Of a DNA stretch of 64,000 nucleotides, positions 24,448 through 32,072 are shown piece by piece; positions within the stretch are counted from its first letter, which is position 1, and every line of letters begins with the position of its first letter. Source of the stretch: Lysinimonas soli (GTDB lineage: Bacteria > Actinomycetota > Actinomycetes > Actinomycetales > Microbacteriaceae); NCBI RefSeq assembly GCF_042655435.1, contig NZ_JBHSMG010000001.1, forward strand, positions 434,001 through 498,000. Direction: 5' to 3'. The translations under genes were made by a program, and so were the position numbers. The notes below the pieces were generated by a model that was not told the origin of the DNA, made no database searches, and was given only the letters and a program-made list of their open reading frames with translations.

Positions 24448-25644
24448 CTGACCACTCCGCCGCCCTCCGACCCTGACGCGCCCGTCGAGCCGGAGACCGT
24501 ACCGCCTCCGCCGTTCGGACTCGCGCCGTCGACCGTCGATCCGACGCCCCCTGCCGTCTCGACGGAGCCGGCCGTCGCGCCGGCGTCGGCCGCAGCGGCC
24601 GAGCAGCACGCGTCATCGTCTCCGCTTCGTCGTCGCCCTCGCGGCCTCGTCCTGGGCCTCGTGCTCGGCGGGGTCGGGGTACTGATCCTGGCCGCGTTCG
24701 GGATCGGCTACCTGGCGCTGGCCTCCAACTACGCCCCGAGTGCGAGCGTCAGCCGCTTCCTCGACCTCGTCGTGAAGGGCCAGTCGAAGGCGGCCGTCGC
24801 GACGCTCCAGCCGGCGCCGGACGGCAACCGCAGCCTCGTCGCCGACGACGTGTACGCCGCCGCGAAGCATCGCATCATGACGTACCGCATCCTGTCGACC
24901 GTGATCAGGGGCTCGCAGGCCATCGTCCAGGTGGAGCTCACGACCGACGCCGGGTCGTGGAAGCAGCCCTTCGAACTGGTCACCGGCCGCAAGGTGCTGC
25001 TCTTCGACGTGTGGACGGTCGACGGCACCTCTTTTCCGACCGTCGAACTCGACGACGGGCGACCCGCCGGCGTGACGGTGACCGCGAACGGGGTCCCCCT
25101 GAGCTCGAACGGCGAGGACTCGGCGGTCTTCCTCGCGCTGCCCGGCGACTACCGTTTCGCGATCGAGAGCGACACCACGCTCGTGACGGCCGACAGTCAT
25201 GACGCCCTCGTGTCGAGATTCGACACGAGTAAGAAGGTCGCCCTGCAGGTGCAGCTGACCGCCGACGGCGTCGCGAGCGCGCGGACGGCCGTCGACGACT
25301 TCCTCCAGGCCTGCATCGCGCAGCCCGTGCTCGCGCCGACCGGCAACTGCGGGTACTCCGTGATGGACACTCCGGGGGCCACGCTCAGCAACATCAACTG
25401 GAGCATCAAGCAGCGACCGATCGTGTCGTTCGATCCCTGGAAGGACGGCGGTTGGACGGTCAAGACCGATACCGCGGGCTCTCTCGAGATGGATGCCGAC
25501 TTCCGCACATCGCGGGAGTACGGCCAGGCGGTCGCGGTCTTCGACTCCTACGACATCCAGGGCTACGTGGCCCTGGACGGCAAGGGGGGCTTCGTCTTCA
25601 CGAGCACGTACGAGGGCGACGCCGCGAACCAGCCGAACGCGTAG
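24448..25644 (+). CDS. Single-pass membrane protein with Pro-rich cytoplasmic tail, unknown function
   Basis: 398 aa if translation starts at CTG 24448; the shortest frame starting with a standard codon (GTG 24661) would begin inside the membrane helix. Upstream of 24661 the frame stays open to a stop at 24436-24438 and encodes a Pro/Ala-rich tail (TTPPPSDPDAPVEP..., then a basic SPLRRRPRG stop-transfer sequence), exactly what a cytoplasmic tail looks like. Then one helix (GLVLGLVLGGVGVLILAAFGIGYLAL) and an extracytoplasmic domain with FVGPNG-free, beta-rich sequence including FLQACIAQPVLAPTGNCGYSV (one Cys pair, possible disulfide). It lies 32 bp upstream of a two-component operon and might be its sensor partner; that is speculation. 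Confidence 0.65.
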   Translation: MTTPPPSDPDAPVEPETVPPPPFGLAPSTVDPTPPAVSTEPAVAPASAAAAEQHASSSPLRRRPRGLVLGLVLGGVGVLILAAFGIGYLALASNYAPSASVSRFLDLVVKGQSKAAVATLQPAPDGNRSLVADDVYAAAKHRIMTYRILSTVIRGSQAIVQVELTTDAGSWKQPFELVTGRKVLLFDVWTVDGTSFPTVELDDGRPAGVTVTANGVPLSSNGEDSAVFLALPGDYRFAIESDTTLVTADSHDALVSRFDTSKKVALQVQLTADGVASARTAVDDFLQACIAQPVLAPTGNCGYSVMDTPGATLSNINWSIKQRPIVSFDPWKDGGWTVKTDTAGSLEMDADFRTSREYGQAVAVFDSYDIQGYVALDGKGGFVFTSTYEGDAANQPNA

Positions 25645-25661
25645 GCACGAAAGCCGAACAG

Positions 25662-25667
25662 TAGAGT
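25662..25667 (+). promoter_or_regulatory. Possible -10 box for the response-regulator operon
   Basis: TAGAGT, 9 nt before ATG 25677; would give a very short leader. Confidence 0.35.
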
Positions 25668-25676
25668 GGCGGGAAC

Positions 25677-26339
25677 ATGGTCCAGGTGAGTGCGTCACGG
25701 CCGACCCGCGTTGCGCTCGTCGACGATCACGCGATCGTCGAGGTCGCGTTCCGTGCCGCCTTGGCCGAGGTCCCGTCCGTGCAGTTCCTCGGCATCTCGC
25801 CGACCGTCCACGAACTGCTCGTCGAGCATCCCGACGCCGAGTTGGTCGTGCTCGACCTGCGCCTCGCCGACGGGTCGTCGCCGATCAGCAACGTCACGGC
25901 CTTGCGGGAGCACGGAATGCGGGTGATCGCCTACACCTCGGGCGAGGACCCCTACTTCGTGCGCCTGGTGGCCCGCACCGAGGTGCTCGGCATCGTGCGC
26001 AAGTCGGCGCCCGTCGACGTGCTGCTCGAGACCATCCGCTCGGCCGCCGCCGGTCAGGCCCTCATGTCGACGGAGTGGGCCGCCGCGATCGATGCCGATC
26101 CCGAACTCGCCGACGCCGGCCTGAGCGCGCAGGAGGAGGCGGTTCTCGCCATGTTCGCGACCGGCCTGAAGACGCAGGCCGTGGCCTCCGCGCTCGGGAT
26201 CGCGGTCGGAACCGTCGAGGACTACGTGCGCCGCATCCGTTCGAAGTACGCGCGTGTGGGGCGGGCGGCGCCCACCAAGATCGACCTGTACAAGCGCGCG
26301 ATCGAAGACGGCTTCCTGCCGATGCCGGGGCGCGAGTGA
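25677..26339 (+). CDS. LuxR-type (NarL family) response regulator
   Basis: 220 aa. Receiver domain: acidic pair in ALVDDHAIV, phosphoacceptor Asp60 in LVVLDLRLADG, Thr/Ser in IAYTSGED and Lys in GIVRKSAP. Output domain from about residue 150: LSAQEEAVLAMFATGLKTQAVASALGIAVGTVEDYVRRIRSKY, a LuxR helix-turn-helix. The end of the gene overlaps the kinase start by 4 nt (GTGA), and kinase and third gene overlap by 4 nt as well, so the three are translated as one unit. The regulator precedes its kinase, which is the less common order. Confidence 0.9.
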   Translation: MVQVSASRPTRVALVDDHAIVEVAFRAALAEVPSVQFLGISPTVHELLVEHPDAELVVLDLRLADGSSPISNVTALREHGMRVIAYTSGEDPYFVRLVARTEVLGIVRKSAPVDVLLETIRSAAAGQALMSTEWAAAIDADPELADAGLSAQEEAVLAMFATGLKTQAVASALGIAVGTVEDYVRRIRSKYARVGRAAPTKIDLYKRAIEDGFLPMPGRE

Positions 26340-27532
26340 GTACAGAACGAGCGGTGATCGCGCCCACGGTGGTCTCGGCATCGGCGCCGATCACCCGTGC
26401 CATGGCCCGCGGTGTCGGGGTGGGCGGCGTGGTCTTCGCCGCGCTCAACTTCCCGGCCTTCCTCGCGCAGTCCCCGACGATCGACCCCGGATGGGATGTC
26501 GGCTTCGCGGGCGCCTACCTGGCCGCGACGATCGTCATCGCCGTCGGCTCATGGCTCGCCGAGGTGCGGACGCTCCAGATCATGGCCGGGGTGCTCGCCG
26601 GCATCTACCTCCTCGGGATGCTCACCTTCGTGCTCGCGCTCCCGCGCCAGGGGGTCGGCGACCCCGGCGAGGCACCCTGGTTCATCTCGCTCATGGTGAT
26701 CGGCGCCTCGGCCGCCGCGGTGTCGTTGCCGACGGTGGCCGCCTGGATCTACCTCGGGCTCAGCGGGGTGCTGATCGCCGTCGACCGCCTGCTCTACTGT
26801 GCTCCGGGATCGATCAACGGGACGATCGAGGGCACCCTGTTCGAGTTGTTCTTCTGCGCCTTGTTCGTCGCGCTGGCGATGGCGTCGCGACGCCTGGGCG
26901 AGTTGCTCGACCAGGCGGGTCTCGCCGCAGAGATCGAGACGCGGCGCAACGCGACCCAGAGCGCCCGGACCCGTGAGCGGCGCCGCATCGATGCGCTCGT
27001 GCACGACAACGTGCTCGCGGTGCTGCTCGCCTCGGCGGTCGGGGGAGACGAACGGGTGGTGGCCGACCAGGCTCGTCGTGCCCTGCGGCAGATCGAGCGG
27101 TACGGCTCCGACGGCGACCCCGAGCCGGTGACGGCGGCCCAGCTGGTCTGGGAGCTGCAGTCGATCACGACCGACATCGCACCCGACGCGGAGTTCCGGT
27201 TCGAGCTCGACGGGGAGCGTCCGCCGCCGCCCGAGGTCATCGAGGCCGTCAGCGAGTCGACGGCCGAGGCGTTGCGCAACAGCGTGGTGCACGCCGACGC
27301 CGTTGACCGCACCGCGGCGCGCGCCGTGCATGTGCGCCTCGACGAGCAGGGCGTCGCCGTGCTCGTGCTCGACGACGGGGTCGGCTTCGACGCGAAGTCC
27401 GTGCCGACCTCGCGCCTCGGAATCTCGGTCAGCATCGTGGGGCGCATGCGCGGAATCGCCGGCGGCTACGCCGCGATCGAATCGGAATCCGGTCGCGGTA
27501 CGACCGTACGGATCGGCTGGATGAGGCCATGA
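26336..27532 (+). CDS. Sensor histidine kinase (HPK7/NarL-type)
   Basis: 398 aa from GTG 26336. About six membrane helices in the first 190 residues, with almost no extracytoplasmic domain, so the signal is probably sensed in the membrane. The dimerisation box ERRRIDALVHDNVLAVLLASA places the phosphorylated His at residue 223. An ATPase domain follows: STAEALRNSVVHAD (N box), VLDDGVGFD (G1) and RLGISVSIVGRMRGIAGGYAAIESESGRGTTVRIGW (G2). Partner of the preceding response regulator. The stop overlaps the next gene by 4 nt. Confidence 0.88.
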   Translation: MSTERAVIAPTVVSASAPITRAMARGVGVGGVVFAALNFPAFLAQSPTIDPGWDVGFAGAYLAATIVIAVGSWLAEVRTLQIMAGVLAGIYLLGMLTFVLALPRQGVGDPGEAPWFISLMVIGASAAAVSLPTVAAWIYLGLSGVLIAVDRLLYCAPGSINGTIEGTLFELFFCALFVALAMASRRLGELLDQAGLAAEIETRRNATQSARTRERRRIDALVHDNVLAVLLASAVGGDERVVADQARRALRQIERYGSDGDPEPVTAAQLVWELQSITTDIAPDAEFRFELDGERPPPPEVIEAVSESTAEALRNSVVHADAVDRTAARAVHVRLDEQGVAVLVLDDGVGFDAKSVPTSRLGISVSIVGRMRGIAGGYAAIESESGRGTTVRIGWMRP

Positions 27533-28515
27533 CCCGGGACTCACGCCCGCTGCAGCGCGGCACTCCGCTCGACTTCGCCGGGTGGCCGGCCTGGGTCGTG
27601 CTCGCCGCCTTCACGGCGGTGAACACGATCATCGCGGTGCTCGCGGGCGGGCCTGCCATGAGAGACGGACACGGTGTCGGGGCGCTGGCGCTCCTGACCG
27701 GGGCGGCGGCGCTCACGGTGCTTCCGCGCCGGCATCCGCTCGCCCTGCGGTGGGTGCTGCTGGTCATCGCGCTCGTCGCCGCCTGCACGGTGCTCATGCT
27801 CGAGCAGATCCCGGTGAACGGGGCCGACGGGTTCCGCAGTTGGAACTACAACGCGAGCAACTTCGTGTGGTTCGGGGTCGCTCTGCTCGGCCGCATCCGC
27901 TGGGCCTGGATCGGGATGGCCGTCGTCTGTGCGATCACCTGGACCTGGAGTCTCGTCGTCACCCACGGCCTATGGAGTGGTCTGTCGCCGACCTACGGCG
28001 AGATCGGGGCGCTGCTGGCCGGCACCTTCTTCGCCGTGATCCTGCGCAGGGCGGCCGATGACGTGATGACGCTGCAGGCGGTGCGGCGCCAGCGCGTCGG
28101 AGAAGAGCAGCTGCGCGCCGAGAGCGAGCGGGAGCGGGCGACGCAGCTGGCTCTCGTGCGGCGCCGGGTGCTGCCGGTGCTCACAACCATTGCGTCGGGG
28201 TCATCGACCTCGGCGCAGCGACAGGAGCACCGCCTGCTCGAGGCGGTGCTGCGCGACGAGATCCGCGGAACCCGGCTCGCCGTCGAACCGCTCGCGGCGG
28301 CGGTGCGGGCCGCGCGTGGCCGGGGCACCGACGTGTCCCTGCTCGACGACGCCGAGGAGGCGACCGTGGCGTGGGGCGACCTGGAGTGGGCGGCGGATGT
28401 CGTGGCCGGCATCGATGACGACCGCATCACCGTGCGCCTCAGCGGCAACCCCGCCGTCCTCACCGTCGCGACCGGCGACGGTGAGGTGCTGCATCGCGAG
28501 GTCGGGAACTCCTAG
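27529..28515 (+). CDS. Kinase-like membrane protein without ATPase domain
   Basis: 328 aa. Five or so membrane helices (residues 17-180), then a cytoplasmic helical region VRRQRVGEEQLRAESERERATQLALVRRRVLPVL, which looks like the linker and dimerisation helix of a histidine kinase. It continues with EHRLLEAVLRDEIRGTRLAVEPL, but neither a clear phosphoacceptor HD motif nor N/G boxes can be found; the end is a short beta-rich segment. It is fully coupled to the kinase gene (ATGA overlap). Likely roles are a co-sensor, a heterodimer partner or a regulator of the kinase; which one is not shown. Confidence 0.72.
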   Translation: MTRDSRPLQRGTPLDFAGWPAWVVLAAFTAVNTIIAVLAGGPAMRDGHGVGALALLTGAAALTVLPRRHPLALRWVLLVIALVAACTVLMLEQIPVNGADGFRSWNYNASNFVWFGVALLGRIRWAWIGMAVVCAITWTWSLVVTHGLWSGLSPTYGEIGALLAGTFFAVILRRAADDVMTLQAVRRQRVGEEQLRAESERERATQLALVRRRVLPVLTTIASGSSTSAQRQEHRLLEAVLRDEIRGTRLAVEPLAAAVRAARGRGTDVSLLDDAEEATVAWGDLEWAADVVAGIDDDRITVRLSGNPAVLTVATGDGEVLHREVGNS

Positions 28516-28543
28516 CTCGGGGACGGGCGCGGCGCGCGCGAGG

Positions 28544-29707
28544 TCACAGGCCGAGCGTCCGGGCGATCAGCATGAGCTGCACCTCGCTCGTGCCCTCGCC
28601 GATCTCGAGGATCTTGCTGTCGCGGTAGTGCCGGGCCACCGGGTAGTCGTTCATGAACCCGTAGCCGCCGTGGATCTGGGTGGCGTCGCGGGCGTTGTCC
28701 ATGGCGGCCTCGGAGGCGACGAGCTTGGCGATCGAGGCCTGCTTCTTGAACGGCTTGCCCGCGAGCAGCAGGGCCGCGGCGTCGTAGTACGCGGTCCGGG
28801 CCACATGGGCGCGCGCCTCCATGCGGGCGATCTTGAAGGCGATGCCCTGGTTGGCGGCGATCGGGCGGCCGAAGGCCTCCCGCTGCGTCGCGTAGGCGAC
28901 GCTGGCATCCACGCAGCCCTGGGCCGCGCCGACGGCGAGGGCCGCGATCGCGATGCGCCCCTCGTCGAGGATGCGCAGGAAGTTGGCGTAGCCGCGCCCG
29001 CGCTCGCCGAGCAGGTTGGCCTCGGGCACGTGCACGTCGGTCAAGGTCAGAGGGTGGGTGTCCGAGGCCTTCCAGCCGACCTTGTCGTAAGCCGGCTCGA
29101 CCGTCAGGCCCGGGGTCTGCGCGGGTACGACGATCGTCGAGATCTCTTTCCCGCCATCCGGACCGACGCCGGTGACGGCCGTGACCGTGATGAGCGCTGT
29201 GATGTCGGTGCCCGAGTTCGTGATGAACTGCTTGCTGCCGTCGATGACCCAGTGGTCGCCGTCGAGGACGGCCCGGGTGCGGGTTCCACCCGCGTCGCTG
29301 CCGGCCCCCGGCTCGGTGAGGCCGAAGGCGGCGAGCTGCCGGCCGCTGGTGAGGGCCGGGAGCCATTCCCCCTTCTGCGCGTCGGTTCCGAAGCGGTGGA
29401 TCGGCATCGCCCCGAGCGAGACGCCGGCCTCGAGGGTGATGGCGACGCTCTGGTCGACCTTGGCGAGCTCCTCGATGGCGAGGCAGAGGGCGAAGTAGTC
29501 GCCGCCCATGCCGCCGTACTCCTCGGGGAAGGGGAGCCCGAACAGGCCCATCTCGGCCATGCCTGCGACCACCTCGTAGGGGAAGCTGTGCTGCGCATCG
29601 TGCTCCGCCGAGACGGGGGCGACGACGGTTCGCGCGAAGTCGGCGACGGATGCCGCGAGCTGTCGGTAGTCATCCGGAAGATTCCCGGTGGCCAGGTAGT
29701 CGGTCAT
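28544..29707 (-). CDS. Acyl-CoA dehydrogenase
   Basis: 387 aa, full family length. Signatures: AFGLTEPGAGSDAGGTRTRA (FAD/substrate loop), QFITNSGTD, and the C-terminal signature RDSKILEIGEGTSEVQLMLIARTLGL. The catalytic Glu is in the usual medium/short-chain position (GEGTSE), while the alternative position used by isovaleryl-CoA dehydrogenases is a Gly (ILDEGRIAIA), so a strict isovaleryl-CoA label is not supported by the active site. It is FAD-dependent and oxidises an acyl-CoA to the 2-enoyl-CoA. The neighbourhood suggests a branched-chain substrate. Its promoter carries the same operator as the carboxylase operon. ATG at 29705-29707. Confidence 0.9.
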   Translation of the reverse strand: MTDYLATGNLPDDYRQLAASVADFARTVVAPVSAEHDAQHSFPYEVVAGMAEMGLFGLPFPEEYGGMGGDYFALCLAIEELAKVDQSVAITLEAGVSLGAMPIHRFGTDAQKGEWLPALTSGRQLAAFGLTEPGAGSDAGGTRTRAVLDGDHWVIDGSKQFITNSGTDITALITVTAVTGVGPDGGKEISTIVVPAQTPGLTVEPAYDKVGWKASDTHPLTLTDVHVPEANLLGERGRGYANFLRILDEGRIAIAALAVGAAQGCVDASVAYATQREAFGRPIAANQGIAFKIARMEARAHVARTAYYDAAALLLAGKPFKKQASIAKLVASEAAMDNARDATQIHGGYGFMNDYPVARHYRDSKILEIGEGTSEVQLMLIARTLGL

Positions 29708-29751
29708 GGCCCCTCGTCGGACGCGTCGTCAGGTACGCATCATGCGCGGCC

Positions 29752-29770
29752 AGGTTAGCAAGCGATAACC
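29752..29770 (-). promoter_or_regulatory. TetR-type operator over the -10 box of the acyl-CoA dehydrogenase promoter
   Basis: On the minus strand GGTTA-N8-TAACC (29753-29770), whose right half merges with the -10 box TAACCT (29752-29757). A weak -35 (TGGGCT) lies 17 nt upstream. The half-site sequence, spacing and -10 match those in front of the carboxylase operon. Confidence 0.65.
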
Positions 29771-29796
29771 GAAAAGCCCAGGGGGAGGGACTCGGT

Positions 29797-30390
29797 TCAG
29801 CGCGCGGGGACCGTGCCGAGCAGGGTCACGAGCGCGGTCTCGGCCAGCACCCGCCGTACATCCGTCGCCGGGTCGAGTCGCGCGGTGTACGGCGTGGAGT
29901 TCAGCACCCCGAAGGCGGCGTGCATCTTGATCTCGAGGTCGGCGGGCGAGAGCTCGGGTCGCAGTCGCGCCACGATCTGCTGCCAGCCCTGGAGGTAGCG
30001 GCGCTGGATCTCGCGCACCCGATGATTCGCCTCGGCGGGCAGCTGGGCCAGTTCGCGATCCTGGATGCGGATGACGTCGCGCTCGCTCATCGCGAAGTCG
30101 ACATGGAACTCGATGAGGTTCGTGAGCGTGGCGAGATCGTCCGCGCCCTGGGCCACCGTCGCCTCGAAGCCGGCCATGAGGCGTTCGCTCGAATCCATCA
30201 GGAGCTCGACGAGCATCGCCTCCTTGCTCGCGAAGTGCCGGTAGAGCGCCGGACCGCTCACCCCGACCGCGGCGCCGAGGTCTTCGATCGAGACCGCGCG
30301 GTAGCCGCGCTCGGCGAACAGATGCCCCGCGGCCGCGAGGTACTTCTCGCGGCGGTGGGCCTTCTCGGTCGCCCGCCAGGTCTCTGCCAC
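29797..30390 (-). CDS. TetR family transcriptional repressor of the acyl-CoA island
   Basis: 197 aa. N-terminal helix-turn-helix: REKYLAAAGHLFAERGYRAVSIEDLGAAVGVSGPALYRHFASKEAMLVELL. The rest is the helical ligand domain (EFHVDFAMSERDVIRIQDRELAQLP), resembling regulators that bind acyl-CoA. It lies between the acyl-CoA dehydrogenase gene and the divergent carboxylase operon, and both promoters contain AGTTA/GGTTA-N8-TAACC palindromes. The copy at 30419-30436 also covers the region expected for its own -35 box, predicting autorepression. GTG at 30388-30390 sits 6 nt after TAGGAT. Confidence 0.88.
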   Translation of the reverse strand: MAETWRATEKAHRREKYLAAAGHLFAERGYRAVSIEDLGAAVGVSGPALYRHFASKEAMLVELLMDSSERLMAGFEATVAQGADDLATLTNLIEFHVDFAMSERDVIRIQDRELAQLPAEANHRVREIQRRYLQGWQQIVARLRPELSPADLEIKMHAAFGVLNSTPYTARLDPATDVRRVLAETALVTLLGTVPAR

Positions 30391-30396
30391 GATCCG

Positions 30397-30402
30397 ATCC
30401 TA
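30397..30402 (-). promoter_or_regulatory. -10 box of leaderless promoter for the TetR gene
   Basis: TAGGAT on the minus strand, 6 nt before GTG at 30390. Confidence 0.6.
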
Positions 30403-30408
30403 GGGCGG

Positions 30409-30437
30409 TGGACATCTCAGTTAGTGCTCAGTAACCT
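30409..30437 (+). promoter_or_regulatory. Carboxylase-operon promoter with embedded TetR operator
   Basis: -35 TGGACA (30409-30414), 17-nt spacer, -10 TAACCT (30432-30437). The palindrome AGTTA-N8-TAACC (30419-30436) fills the spacer and enters the -10 box, so a bound repressor would block RNA polymerase. Leader of about 20 nt with GAGGGAG before the ATG at 30465. Confidence 0.65.
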
Positions 30438-30464
30438 GAGGGAGACCGAACGGACGGACGTGCG

Positions 30465-32072
30465 ATGGACAGGCTGAGCAGCTCCGCTCGGGCCGGCAGC
30501 CCGGAGTTCCTCGCGAACGCCGCGGCTCAGCGCGCCGCCGTCGACGAACTGCGCGCGCGGCTGGCGACGGCCGCGCTCGGCGGCACCGCGGCATCCCGTG
30601 AGCGGCATCTGGGCCGGGGCAAGCTGCTGCCGCGTGAGCGCATCGAGCGGCTGCTCGACCGGGGCAGCCCCTTTCTCGAGATCGCCCCGCTCGCCGCGAA
30701 CGGGATGTACGACGACGAGGTGCCGGGCGCGGGCGTGATCGCGGGCATCGGGCTCGTGCACGGGCGGCAGGTGATGATCGTCGGCAACGACGCCACGGTC
30801 AAGGGCGGCACCTACCTGCCGGTCTCGGTCAAGAAGCACCTGCGGGCCCAGGAGATCGCCGAGCAGAACGAGCTGCCCTGCGTGTACCTGGTCGACTCGG
30901 GGGGCGCCTTCCTGCCGATGCAGGACGAGGTCTTCCCCGATCGCGACCACTTCGGCCGGATCTTCTACAACCAGGCCAGGATGTCGGCCCGCGGCATCGC
31001 GCAGATCGCCGCGGTTCTCGGCTCCAGCACCGCGGGCGGAGCGTACGTGCCGGCGATGAGCGACGAGACGGTCATCGTGGCGAACCAGGGCACGATCTTC
31101 CTGGGGGGACCGCCGCTCGTGAAGGCGGCGACCGGGGAGGTGGTCAGCGCCGAGGAGCTCGGGGGAGGGGTGACCCACACGCGGTACTCCGGGGTCGCCG
31201 ATCACCTGGCCGACGACGACGCGCACGCCCTGCAGATCGTGCGCGACATCGTGGCGCAGCTTCCCGCGCCGCGCGAGCGAGCCTGGGAGGTCGTCGCGGC
31301 GACGGAGCCCGTCGTCGATCCGGCCGAGCTCTACGGCGTCGTGCCGACCGGCCTGCAGACCCCCTACGACGCGCGCGAGATCATCGCGCGGATCGTCGAC
31401 GGCAGCGAGTTCCACGAGTTCAAGCGCGACTACGGGGCCACCCTGGTGACGGGATTCGCGCGGATCCACGGCCATCCGGTCGGCATCGTCGCCAATAACG
31501 GGGTGCTGTTCTCGGAATCCGCGCTCAAGGGCGCGCACTTCATCGAGCTGTGCGACGCGCGCAAGGTCCCGCTGCTGTTCCTGCAGAACGTCACGGGGTT
31601 CATGGTCGGTCGCGACTACGAGCGCGGCGGCATCGCCAAGCACGGCGCCAAGATGGTCACCGCCGTCGCCTGCGCCCGGGTCCCCAAGTTGACCGTAGTG
31701 GTCGGCGGCTCGTTCGGGGCCGGCAACTACTCGATGAGCGGTCGCGCCTTCTCCCCGCGTTTTCTCTGGATGTGGCCGGCCGGCCGCATCTCGGTGATGG
31801 GCGGGCCGCAGGCGGCTTCGGTGCTGTCGACCGTGCGCCGCGAGCAGGTGGAGGCCTCGGGGGCCACCTGGTCGGAGGCCGAAGAGGCGGCGTTCGCGGC
31901 GCCGATCCTGGAGCAGTACGAGCGACAGGGCAGCCCGTACTACGCGACGGCGCGGCTCTGGGACGACGGCATCATCGATCCCGCCGACACCCGCCGGGTG
32001 GTCGGGATGGCCCTCGAGGTGTGCTCGCGGGCGCCGATGGACGACGTCTCGTACGGCGTCTTCAGGATGTGA
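30465..32072 (+). CDS. Acyl-CoA carboxylase beta subunit (methylcrotonyl-CoA carboxylase type)
   Basis: 535 aa, the length of AccD1/MCC-beta proteins. Carboxyltransferase landmarks: GRGKLLPRERIERLLD, NDATVKGGTYLPVSVKKHLRAQEIA, LVDSGGAFLPMQDEVFPD, GSSTAGGAYVPAMSDE, and the second-half oxyanion loop VVGGSFGAGNYSMSGRAFSPRFLW. The GGTYLP and GAFLPMQ segments are typical of methylcrotonyl-CoA rather than propionyl-CoA carboxylases. It transfers CO2 from carboxybiotin to the acyl-CoA. The first gene of a four-gene operon; its stop overlaps the alpha-subunit start by 4 nt. Confidence 0.9.
   Translation: MDRLSSSARAGSPEFLANAAAQRAAVDELRARLATAALGGTAASRERHLGRGKLLPRERIERLLDRGSPFLEIAPLAANGMYDDEVPGAGVIAGIGLVHGRQVMIVGNDATVKGGTYLPVSVKKHLRAQEIAEQNELPCVYLVDSGGAFLPMQDEVFPDRDHFGRIFYNQARMSARGIAQIAAVLGSSTAGGAYVPAMSDETVIVANQGTIFLGGPPLVKAATGEVVSAEELGGGVTHTRYSGVADHLADDDAHALQIVRDIVAQLPAPRERAWEVVAATEPVVDPAELYGVVPTGLQTPYDAREIIARIVDGSEFHEFKRDYGATLVTGFARIHGHPVGIVANNGVLFSESALKGAHFIELCDARKVPLLFLQNVTGFMVGRDYERGGIAKHGAKMVTAVACARVPKLTVVVGGSFGAGNYSMSGRAFSPRFLWMWPAGRISVMGGPQAASVLSTVRREQVEASGATWSEAEEAAFAAPILEQYERQGSPYYATARLWDDGIIDPADTRRVVGMALEVCSRAPMDDVSYGVFRM

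Noticed and set aside
24661..25644. GTG 24661 as start of the membrane protein gene
   Set aside because: It would begin in the middle of the membrane helix and discard a conserved-looking cytoplasmic tail and stop-transfer sequence encoded in the same open frame.
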